IMG/VR virus record: IMGVR_UViG_3300040960_001763
Span: 1 to 23,579 of that record
Strand: one strand, 5' to 3'
Length of the DNA: 23,579 bases
Source: a virus
This document shows positions 1 through 8,200 of this stretch, in pieces (the first letter of the stretch is position 1; the number at the start of each line of letters is the position of its first letter). Made by a program: the position numbers and the translations under genes. The notes under the pieces were generated by a model. That model was not told the origin of the DNA. It saw nothing but the letters and a program-made list of their open reading frames with translations, and did no database searches.

Positions 1-319
1 AATTACTTCCATTACTGTTACCACCACCACCGCCTACGACGACCGCATAACTCCCGGCGGCGAAATTAGACAAGTTTCCCTGACGAACACCTCCAGCGCC
101 TCCGCCTCCTCCAGAAAACCCAGATCCTGCTCCGCCGCCACCAGCTACAACTAGATACTGAACAGTAAAGCCAGGTGGTGGATTCTCAAGCACGAAAGTA
201 CCACTGCCGGTAAACGTGTGTACCGTGTCAGCGCCATCTGTTGTGATTGTGCCGCCGGTTGCAGAGAATGGGGGGACATCACTAAAGCCGCCCCCCAGCA
301 GCATTTCCTGGTTAGACAT
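1..319 (-). CDS. Glycine-rich tail protein, partial (C-terminus beyond window)
   Basis: The reading frame starts at ATG 319-317 and stays open to base 1, giving about 106 residues of a longer protein. It opens MSNQEMLLGGGFSDVPPFSA, then a short beta-type stretch (residues about 25-55), then 'QYLVVAGGGGAG' and runs of Gly with Ser and Ala. This pattern, a hydrophobic 'YLVVAGGG' strand leading into polyglycine, is typical of glycine-rich domains in phage tail fibres and adhesins, where the Gly stretches pack as polyglycine II helices at the receptor-binding tip (family knowledge). The start codon overlaps the stop of the upstream fibre gene by one base (TAATG), so it is probably translated by coupling and works with that fibre. 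Receptor binding is inferred from domain type and position. The end of the gene cannot be seen. Confidence 0.7.
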   Translation of the reverse strand, partial: MSNQEMLLGGGFSDVPPFSATGGTITTDGADTVHTFTGSGTFVLENPPPGFTVQYLVVAGGGGAGSGFSGGGGGAGGVRQGNLSNFAAGSYAVVVGGGGGNSNGSN

Positions 320-2793
320 TAGGTGATACCTGTACCAGTGATCACAAAGGTGTCTGCGGCGACGCAGAGAATTGTGGCAACGCCGTAATTAGCCAACGTT
401 CGATTGCCCGTGGTTGTCTGCCCGCCAGTGCGCAGTGTAACCCCGGCGCCTTGTGTGATCTGCTGGTTGGCTGTTGAATTATTGAATATGGTGACGTTAT
501 CGCCAATGCCGAAGACAGAAGCTGGAACAGTTACACCTCCAGTTGTGATGCTGATGTGTTTGCCAACGTCGCTCACAGTGAGTGTGTAAGCAGCGGATTG
601 AGCATTTTGGGGAATACGACGGATAGGGCCGGAGGCGTCAAAGATAGTTCCGCTAGTTGATATGTTTCCACTGGTGCTCACTGAGGTGGCTCCTGAAATA
701 GTCCCACTGGTTATGGAATCGCCGCTTACTTTTCCCGGAGTGTTGATTGTTGCCAACTTTGTGTCAACAATAGCGGCTGATGCATTAATGTCGGAATTTT
801 GGATAGAGTTGCTAACGTTTAACTTGCTGTAGCTAATGCCTGCCGAGGCGTTGATATCTGCATTTACGATGTTGCCTGTGATATTTAACTTACTGTATGT
901 AATAGCCGCGCTTGAGCTAATATCCGCGTTTGAGATTGAGCCAGCAAGGTTGAGTTTGCTGTAGTTGATGCCAGCAGCAGCGGCAATGTCAGTGTTTACG
1001 ATTGAGCTAGCTAGGTTTAGCTTGCTATAAGCAATGCTCCCGGCAAGCATGCTGTTGGTTACTGATGCAGTGCTACCAGTTGTAATTACGGTGCCGCTTA
1101 TATTTGGTAGCGTGATTGTGCGGTTTGCTGTTGGGTTGGCAACCGTAAGCGTTGTTTTGTTTGAGTTGGCAGTCGTGCCATCAAAGAGAAAACTGCCAGT
1201 AGCACCGATCTCGAGTGCGCCAGTAATTGTTGCGCCAGTTGTCCTTACGCTTTCGTTGTAAACCTCTTCGACCGCCGCTTGAACGTCGGTGGCTTGAATA
1301 AGGCTAAAAGGCGTAAATGTAATGTTTGAGGCCGTGTTGCCTGTGATTGTCCCAGAAATATCGACAAGTTGCCAAGCTGCACTTACTCCGTCAGAAAGCA
1401 ACTGATCTGGAGCGTTAAGAGAAACATTGGGAACAGTCGGTCCCGAGCCTGTTCCGCTATTAGCTACAACAAAATAGTATTGGTTATTTTGGGTGCTCGG
1501 TGTAGGTAGCGTGTCTCCGGCGCTCAGTCCCAAGCCGGCGCCGGCTGCGCTAAGTGATTCAATGTTGTTTGCTGCCGCGTCGTAGATGCCGGCAAAGATA
1601 AGCTCGCCGCTGGTTACTGTTACTGGAATCCAAGCGGAGCCATCCCAGATGTAGAGGTCACCCCTGCCAACGTCGTAGAAAAACTGACCTTTGAAATCTG
1701 CGCTAGGGAAGATTGTGACTTGCGCAGTTGTTCCAGGGCCGCCAAATTGAGTTATCGCGGCGTCCGCAATGGCGGAACCAGGCACTGTATTGGTGCCGAA
1801 TACGGCTGAAGCCAGCACGCCCGAAGTCAGTTTTTCGGCTGGAATATCGGGGATGTCGTCTTCTGTCAGCGTGCCGCCATTGGTTACATGGCCTTGCGCG
1901 TCAAACGTAATCTTGGTTCCAGTGCCAGCTGTGACTGCATTTGTGTGGTTTAGTACGCCAGCGTTGGTGACACTCAGGCCAGTGCCGGGCTGAACTGCAC
2001 CGGTTGCGCTAGCTGTTGCGCTGGGCAGATCGGCAGCGGTAATTGCGCGACTGCCGTTTACCAGACCTTTCGCGTTATGAGTGACGACAGAAAAGATATT
2101 GGTTGCGGTGACATCGTTGTCAAGTTCCAGTGTTTCGCCGTCTACTCGCAGACCTTCGCCGTTCACAATGACGGCGCCCTTAGCGGTGTTGCTTGCAGTT
2201 GGTAGATCGGAGCCGACAATTGCTCGCCCGCTTACTTCACCCCCACTACCTGCAGGACCAGCTAAAAAGATCCCGCCGCTTGGTGTGGCTTGTGGATTTA
2301 CGGAAAGGGTTGCTGTGTCGCCAACCGTCGAAACAGAAATGCTGATTGGACCAGCAGTAGTAGCAACCAGCTGGTTGATTGATCCTGCAGCCTTAAAGCT
2401 GACCCAGCCGCTACCGTCCCAGACGTAGGCTTTATTGGTGGATGTTTCAACTGCAAGCTGCCCGGCAAAAACGCCTGACGCGGGGAGAGCAGTGACAAGC
2501 TGACCACTTGAATTATCTGCCAGCTTGGTTGAATCAACTGCATTGGAGGCAATTTGATCGCTGCCAACGGCGCCATTTATAAAGGCGCCGCCAGGGATTG
2601 TTTGTGTACCAAATAGAATCTTTGCGCTTGGGATTACGTCATCTGAGATTTGCGTAACTGCTTTGTTGAGAAAATCAACTACCGTGATTTTTTTGGTTTC
2701 GCTTGCAGAGGTGTCCGCTACCGGCAGAAGGTCGTTTGAAGCTAAGTCGGCAGACGCCAGACTGTTTAGCTCGCTAATCCGAAGGTCTGCCAC
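319..2793 (-). CDS. Long tail fibre protein with tandem 22-residue repeats
   Basis: An 824-residue protein, probably a trimeric tail fibre at the distal tail. The start is GTG (2793-2791) behind a GAGGTA ribosome site five bases away. Residues 1-45 (MADLRISELNSLASADL) look like the fibre attachment domain seen in cyanophages. Two copies of a module that begins 'FGT.T.PG' and ends 'WDGS.W' lie at about residues 58-130 and 330-388. A 'TLTVANPTANRTITLPN' module near residue 550 is a common cyanophage fibre element. It is followed by four 22-residue repeats (YSKLN...) and by a beta-rich C-terminal domain (last 100 residues, 'TVSDVGKHISITTGGVTVP'). Composition is rich in Ala, Thr, Ser, Asn and Gly with almost no Cys, normal for a fibre. 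The next gene overlaps its stop by one base. Fibre identity is well supported; the receptor is unknown. Confidence 0.85.
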   Translation of the reverse strand: MADLRISELNSLASADLASNDLLPVADTSASETKKITVVDFLNKAVTQISDDVIPSAKILFGTQTIPGGAFINGAVGSDQIASNAVDSTKLADNSSGQLVTALPASGVFAGQLAVETSTNKAYVWDGSGWVSFKAAGSINQLVATTAGPISISVSTVGDTATLSVNPQATPSGGIFLAGPAGSGGEVSGRAIVGSDLPTASNTAKGAVIVNGEGLRVDGETLELDNDVTATNIFSVVTHNAKGLVNGSRAITAADLPSATASATGAVQPGTGLSVTNAGVLNHTNAVTAGTGTKITFDAQGHVTNGGTLTEDDIPDIPAEKLTSGVLASAVFGTNTVPGSAIADAAITQFGGPGTTAQVTIFPSADFKGQFFYDVGRGDLYIWDGSAWIPVTVTSGELIFAGIYDAAANNIESLSAAGAGLGLSAGDTLPTPSTQNNQYYFVVANSGTGSGPTVPNVSLNAPDQLLSDGVSAAWQLVDISGTITGNTASNITFTPFSLIQATDVQAAVEEVYNESVRTTGATITGALEIGATGSFLFDGTTANSNKTTLTVANPTANRTITLPNISGTVITTGSTASVTNSMLAGSIAYSKLNLASSIVNTDIAAAAGINYSKLNLAGSISNADISSSAAITYSKLNITGNIVNADINASAGISYSKLNVSNSIQNSDINASAAIVDTKLATINTPGKVSGDSITSGTISGATSVSTSGNISTSGTIFDASGPIRRIPQNAQSAAYTLTVSDVGKHISITTGGVTVPASVFGIGDNVTIFNNSTANQQITQGAGVTLRTGGQTTTGNRTLANYGVATILCVAADTFVITGTGIT
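766..1029 (-). repeat. Four tandem 66-base repeats inside the fibre gene
   Basis: Units lie at 1029-964, 963-898, 897-832 and 831-766 (minus strand). Each encodes 22 residues of the pattern Y-S-K-L-N-x3-[SN]-I-x-N-x-D-I-x-A/S-x-A-x-I-x. A degenerate fifth unit follows (DTKL). The bases differ between units mainly at third positions, so the repeat is kept at protein level and is not a fresh duplication. Such repeats usually form one coil each of a fibrous beta structure. Confidence 0.85.
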
Positions 2794-2839
2794 GGTTTAC
2801 CTCGTGCGGGCCAGTTGATAGGTAGCCACAGTCTAGCCC

Positions 2840-3730
2840 TTAATCGTTCTCGTCTATAGCCAGCTTGCCGCCCTGCTCCAGCAGGATGAAGTCGCCATCC
2901 TCTTGAAGAAGCTTAGCGACCACAGTTGTTCGGGCTTTCAACCTAACCGGACCCGTCGTAACAAAACTGATTGTCGATAGCACGATCTGATCTGGACTAA
3001 AGTTCGTGGCGCTGTTTGTTATTAAAGCGTCGAACTCCCACCAAAGAGAATCGTTGATTTGTGCTTGATCGTAAGTGCCGCTTATGGGGGTACTGTCTTC
3101 ACTTTTAATGTAAAATTTTGCACCGAAAATCCCGCCAATTTCTGTGCGTAATACCAATTGCATTAGGTAGTTAACGGTTTCTTGGTCTTCTTTGTTCTTG
3201 TAGTCCCATTGGGCGATCAGCTGGCCGCTGCCTGTGATAAGTGAGCTGTATTGCTCTCTGTAGCTGTCCGAAAGCGTTGTTACGTCAATTGCTTCTCGGT
3301 TTGTGTTTAGTTCATATTCGGATACCGATCCGAGAACCTTGCCGGTACTGTCTTTTACTGTTACAGATATTGCGATATTACTTGTGATTGCAGTCAGTGT
3401 TACTGCGGATGCTTTTGCGCCTTCTAAGCTTTCGTTAAAAGTGTTGTAGAGGCGGATGCCGCCGATTTCGTCGACAAAGATGTACCAGTTGCCGCTGGAG
3501 TGGACGTTGCCATCGCGCCAGCCGTCAGTGCCGATAAAGGAAAGTGGTACACCGTCGGTCGAGGTGATTGTGATGAAGTCGCCAGTTAGAAACGTACCAA
3601 CGTCAAAATCGAAACTGAATCTTTTCCGGGTTACGTTTACGTCGTCCGGGTTTACTACAGATAGTTTTTCTTCTTGAAGAGACTTGCGAATAAGCTCAAT
3701 GCTTCCCGCGTTTCCGAGGTAGACAGCCAT
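2840..3730 (-). CDS. Tail-tube-fold protein with an N-terminal insertion
   Basis: A 296-residue protein. Its N-terminus (MAVYLGNAGSIEL) and the block 'NREAIDVTTLSDSYREQY' followed by 'GSGQLIAQWDY' match the same positions in the 143-residue neighbour (MAKFYTGRDGSLLL; 'LETLETTTLGESHRSY', 'GASGSATLLYY') and in the major tail protein at 14245-15015 ('AEIDVTTIGQTPGQYVPF'). It is therefore read as a third member of one tail-tube family. Residues about 20-130 form an inserted beta-rich domain ('TGDFITITSTDG' ... 'GAKASAVTLTAI') between the first strand and the conserved block. The ATG overlaps the preceding stop by one base (TAATG). The role is not certain: it could be a tube-like ring at the tail tip or a fibre-collar protein. 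No enzyme motif is visible. Confidence 0.6.
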   Translation of the reverse strand: MAVYLGNAGSIELIRKSLQEEKLSVVNPDDVNVTRKRFSFDFDVGTFLTGDFITITSTDGVPLSFIGTDGWRDGNVHSSGNWYIFVDEIGGIRLYNTFNESLEGAKASAVTLTAITSNIAISVTVKDSTGKVLGSVSEYELNTNREAIDVTTLSDSYREQYSSLITGSGQLIAQWDYKNKEDQETVNYLMQLVLRTEIGGIFGAKFYIKSEDSTPISGTYDQAQINDSLWWEFDALITNSATNFSPDQIVLSTISFVTTGPVRLKARTTVVAKLLQEDGDFILLEQGGKLAIDEND

Positions 3731-4161
3731 TACAAGCTTGCCTCAGTCAGTTGACCTGTGACTTGAAAATTAACCTGCGCGGAAGCAACTTCACCGACAT
3801 TTGAAGCAAGGCTTGCCGAAGTAATGTAGGCCGTGAATTTGATGTCGTTAAAGTTAGTGCCGCTGGCATACCGCAAAGTGAAAACTACAGTGTCTGTTTC
3901 TGTGATCCCCTCGGGATCTGTATGGATCAGTTTCTTTAGCAGTGCCCCAGCGTCGTTGCTACCGTCGTCTGCTTTGTAATACAGAAGCGTTGCGCTGCCG
4001 CTGGCGCCCTGGACTCCGGGAGTGTACGAGCGGTGGGACTCGCCCAGTGTCGTGGTTTCTAGCGTTTCTAGGTCAGACGAAAATGACCACGAGGTCACCT
4101 TGGCCTGGGTCACGCCGTCCAGCAGCAAACTGCCATCACGACCGGTGTAGAACTTAGCCAT
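3730..4161 (-). CDS. Small tail-tube-fold protein
   Basis: A 143-residue protein read from ATG 4161-4159, behind the best Shine-Dalgarno sequence in the window (AAGGAGGT). It aligns by eye with the major tail protein of this phage: a short N-terminal strand (MAKFYTGRDGSLLLDG), then 'SWSFSSDLETLETTTLGES' against 'DWSFEITRAEIDVTTIG', a 'GSATLLYY' strand, and a C-terminal 'FTAYITSASLASNVGEVASA' against 'FDAVLTSASMNVNPDDAQS'. It looks like the plain tube fold with no insertion. Tail-tube proteins stack in hexameric rings. A second tube-type protein after the tip gene may form a distal ring or adaptor, which is inference. The strong ribosome site suggests high copy number. Confidence 0.65.
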   Translation of the reverse strand: MAKFYTGRDGSLLLDGVTQAKVTSWSFSSDLETLETTTLGESHRSYTPGVQGASGSATLLYYKADDGSNDAGALLKKLIHTDPEGITETDTVVFTLRYASGTNFNDIKFTAYITSASLASNVGEVASAQVNFQVTGQLTEASL

Positions 4162-4165
4162 GGCT

Positions 4166-4173
4166 ACCTCCTT
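4166..4173 (-). promoter_or_regulatory. Strong ribosome binding site
   Basis: AAGGAGGT on the minus strand, four bases before ATG 4161-4159. It is the closest match to the full anti-Shine-Dalgarno complement that I noticed. Most other genes here have weak or no such site, so it suggests that the small tail-tube-fold protein is made in quantity independently of upstream translation. Confidence 0.75.
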
Positions 4174-4182
4174 GGGGCTATT

Positions 4183-5226
4183 CTATACAACACTGATTAG
4201 CCGCACACGAGCGTTGCTAACACCAGGGCGAACGTTGGTGATGTCCGGTGGCTCTGCGTAACGCCAAGATCCAATCGGCAGCAGCCTATCTGCAGCGCGG
4301 CTTGCAACTGTATTTGTCGTGGGTATGTAAGACGTTGCTGCAGATCCGTTTTCTAGCTGCGCACCCCAGATGTAGATGGAACCAGCTGAAAGATTGCGCA
4401 ACGGAAAGCCCACATTAATTAAACCATTGGCGTTGGCCAAGAAAGTTGCTTGCAGGCGATACCAACCGTCTGCCAATGGTTCGATTGCCGCATTTGTACA
4501 TATACCTTGGACGCGCACTAGCTGTTGTGCAGCTTTCAAGTCAAAATCAGCAAAGCCCGTTTGTTGGAATGACCTAAGCCTGATGAAACCAGAACTTAAA
4601 GGGAAAAGCTTTACATACACGGAAAAGGTGTAGTTGTTAAACTGATCAAAAGTAAAGGGTTGGTAAATATAAGCTTGATTTGAAGTCGGCTCAAAAATTT
4701 TTACTTCAGTGGCACCGTCAGGCGCCAGTACACCACTGTTGTCAAGCAGGTCGCTTCTCCGTATGCGCCAGGGGAAAGCAAAAGTTTCGCTGTACAAGGC
4801 ACTGTTTTCGGCTGCTTCTTCTAAAAACAATCCGCTGCTTGCTCCAGTGAGGCCGTCGAACTGGAAACGTGTCTCATACGGTTCTGCTGTCTGCACTTGG
4901 CCCTGCTGGTCAGTGTAAGTAGCTGTTGTGTTTCGTTGGTTTTTATAGGCTCTATCTAAAAGGCGGCTTGATCCATCCCAGCCTTCGATCACGCGCAAAG
5001 GCAATGTAAAAGTTCCGTAAGTGCCTTTTAGATTATCGTAATGACCGAGAAATGTTTGTGCGTTTTTGTCGGTGATGTTTTGATATTGAAGCTCCAGTGT
5101 GGCACCAAACCTACTGTCGCCGTAAAGAATGCGGCTTTCAGCTCCAGACTGAGCCCGAAATGTTCGGACGGCGTAGTCGCCCGAATTGTAATTGCGGGAT
5201 GACGGTACCAATGCCGGGAAATCCAT
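4183..5226 (-). CDS. Distal tail protein carrying an inserted carbohydrate-binding-like domain
   Basis: A 347-residue protein starting at ATG 5226, two bases after the stop of the tip protein gene. Residues 1-95 (MDFPALVPSSRNYNSGDYAV ... 'FLGHYDNLKGTYGTFTLP') and the last 27 residues (from WRYAEPPDI) look like the two halves of one small tail protein of about 120 residues. Between them, residues about 105-318 form a beta-rich domain with 'YTFSVYVKL', 'GWYRLQATF', 'IYIWGAQLENG' and 'ATSYIPTTNTVASRAADRL'. That last signature is typical of concanavalin/CBM-like domains attached to phage tail and virion proteins (family knowledge). The inferred role is contact with host polysaccharide. The split host protein is inferred from the abrupt change of character at both edges; a close homologue without the insert would prove it. 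Confidence 0.65.
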   Translation of the reverse strand: MDFPALVPSSRNYNSGDYAVRTFRAQSGAESRILYGDSRFGATLELQYQNITDKNAQTFLGHYDNLKGTYGTFTLPLRVIEGWDGSSRLLDRAYKNQRNTTATYTDQQGQVQTAEPYETRFQFDGLTGASSGLFLEEAAENSALYSETFAFPWRIRRSDLLDNSGVLAPDGATEVKIFEPTSNQAYIYQPFTFDQFNNYTFSVYVKLFPLSSGFIRLRSFQQTGFADFDLKAAQQLVRVQGICTNAAIEPLADGWYRLQATFLANANGLINVGFPLRNLSAGSIYIWGAQLENGSAATSYIPTTNTVASRAADRLLPIGSWRYAEPPDITNVRPGVSNARVRLISVV

Positions 5227-5228
5227 GG

Positions 5229-8200
5229 TTAACCCTCAACGATGAAGCTGGATGGACTGAGTACGTCCTGCACGATCAAGCTGTTAAACGTACTGCTGGT
5301 TGGAAACTCAGTTGCCAGCACTTCAACCAGGCCTTCGCTGTCCAACGTTAGCTGCTCCACTGCATAGGTGTTACTGGAGACTGTTGGAGAGTCGATTGTG
5401 AAAATTATGCTGAATAGGTCCGGATCAACCGCTTTGCCGTTTGTTACCGTCAGTTCTCCGGTCTGTACCTCCTCGTTCGAGGAAGTGACGTACAGAATCT
5501 TGTAACGGCCATCTACCAAGGTGGTAGCTGCTGTAATTGTTCCATCGGCGCCAATCACACCGTTGTTGGCGGGCTGATAAGGACTGGCTTCGGTAAGCAC
5601 TCGAATGTAGTCGCCGGGAGACAGAGCTATACCGTAGGGCGTAGTTTTGAAACGGACCGAATGAGTAATGCGGCGGCGAATGCTCATGAAGTAACGCGCC
5701 ACCAAAAATGCGTGCTCGCGTGAGGTGCAGAACTGGGTTAGGTCAAAGGATTCAATCGGGTAAGTATCGCTTCCAGCTTCAGCCCAGCGAACACTCAATG
5801 TCGCTTCCTCGGACAACTGGTTTTTCTTTTCTTTGCGGTAACGCACAATTGCTTGGAAGTCTTTTCGCTCCTCTGTCTGCAGGTAATCGACAGCAAACGA
5901 GTCTTCCAAGATGTTGCCCGAGGTGAACAAGCCGTTTACCTCGATGGGCTTGTCAACAATGTCTCCAGCGGGACCGCAAGGAAGTGCAGGCACCAGGCTA
6001 AATTTACCGTTGCTAATTACGAAAGAGCACAGAAAGTAAGGAGCGGTGTCTGCGATAAATTGACGCAAATTTGTCGGTGAGTCGATCGCGCCATCAAAGA
6101 AAAGCTTGTTTTGCTCCAGGAAGGTGGCCGTCCTTGCAAGCTCTGCTGTTTCGATCAAGTTGGCGCTAACCACACCACCCGCACCAGCTGTTTTATCTGT
6201 GAGCAGGTAATACACGAGGTCAGTGAATTTGTTGCTGGAGTCAATGGTTCCAGCCTCTGATGGAAGGAAACGTTGGACTTCAATGCCTTCGCCTAACCAG
6301 CAGCGGATTTGATCGATTGAGGTAAAGTTTTGGCTGGCTTTTAGTGAGAGGCCCGCCAAGGAGAGGTTGCTGTACTGAGGTGGCGTTTCATTTGCGATTG
6401 TTTCGTTGACGTAGACAATCTCGTGTTCTGGGCTGCTCTCGTTGCTTTTGCTAAGTAGGGAGTTGTAGAAACTGAGGTCGGCGACTTGGCTATTGGCCTC
6501 AAAGATACGTTCGGCGGTACGAGATTCGGGGATGTTTACTGTTTGGATGCCGAGCGTGCGCAGGCGAACGCCAACGTCTGTGCCAGGCTTTCTAAAAGGG
6601 TTGTCGCTGCTTACTGTTGCGGTGATAGTCACGTATTCACCCTTACTCCATGTGCCCTCAGTCCCTTCTGGCACAACGGTGTAGGTAACGTCTTCCCAGG
6701 CTTTTGTTTGGCCCGGGAATTTCTTGAGGCTGTCACCTCCGCGCGCTTTGATTACGCCTTGTACTCTAATTTCAATTGCATTACCTGCTTCTGAAACCCC
6801 TGAAATAATCGCTGAGTTTGTATCGCCGGAAGCGTACTGCTCTTGATCCCCAAGGATTTCGTATTCCCAACCAGACTGACGGCCTTTTGGCGGAATGTTT
6901 TGACTGGTGTTTTTGACTTGCAGCCGAACGCCACATGTAGTCAGCCCGTAGGGTTGAGCGCGAGGGTTATCAGGCGATACGTCCAGCTGAACGTTGAAAA
7001 TTTGTGAGGTGTTAAAACCGCCGCTGCTGCTTTCTACTTTGATGCTTTGGAAGCTCCAGGCGCGGAAGCCTGGGAAAAATGGGTGGTTGGCTGGGTATGT
7101 TCGGTCAACGACGCCGGTAAACAAGATGGTCGCGGATCTGCCATCACCCAGATTTACTGTTCGGCGGTAGGTGCGGACTAAGCCAGCCTGAGATGCTTTG
7201 CCGAAAAACTCGTAGTAGGTTGCGCCAGCTCGGCCGGTGCTTACTCCGTCAGGTAGCCAGTCGAAAAATGCGACTTCAGTGACCGTGGCATCTGCGCCTT
7301 CAATGTCTGGGACGTAGTTCTCAATTTCAACCGAACTTGGAATTGTCGCGTCGACTCGCTCCTCCGTCACTCTGGCGTCGGTGGCCATCTGACGATTAAA
7401 CTTGACCGACCCAGCGGTCGTGTATTCGCCGACTGTATTGAGCGTAAAAGTTCCGTATGGGGTTTGATACTGTTCGCCGATTGGGCCGCCGTTTTTGGCG
7501 TTTAGCAGCAAGAGTCGGTCTTCGTCATTAAAACGTCTTGCGATGTCTGCGCCGGGGTTTGGTACAAATCTATATTCAAACTGCGCTTGCTCTGGATGTA
7601 CCAGTCGTAAGTAGTTGAACTGGTCCTGCGGGATGCGGCCGCTGATACAAAATGTTTGCCCGAGTGGTTCCCAGGCATACTCGTTGCCTTGAGCATCCGT
7701 GCCAGCTGGGCGGAGAAATAGAGCAAATGCCGAGGTGCGGCGCATGTAGTTGCTCATCGTGCCGCTTTGAAGTGACACTTGATTTGCTTCTGCACGGCGC
7801 AGTTCTTTCGGGCTCGGTAGAGATGCAAAATTGCAAAGGCCGTTTGACTTCTGCCAGACCTGACTGCGAATGCCGATTTCGGTGCTATCGCATGCACGGT
7901 TGTTGCGAACCACGCCGATAGCAAAACGCAGCACTGGGTAAAAGTTTGTACCTGCGTTCAGTCCCAGGCCGTTGCGTGCATTGGTTTTGCCGTTGTCGTC
8001 GTTGTAGATACCGCGTCGGATCATGCGCGGGCTGATCAGACCGATTGATGCGCTCAGTGGTCCTTTACCAAAAATTTCAATGCAGCGAAGCGTGATCTCT
8101 TGTTGTTCGCTGTCATCCCTGCCACGGAAAATATCCAGTGCTCTGTTTTCGACGACCCAGACAGTTCGGCCGATCATGAAAGTTTCGCCGATCTGCATTG

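Noticed and set aside
1-160. Runs of CCACC/CCGCC at the left end that look like a simple repeat
   Set aside because: They are glycine codons of the glycine-rich tail protein on the minus strand.
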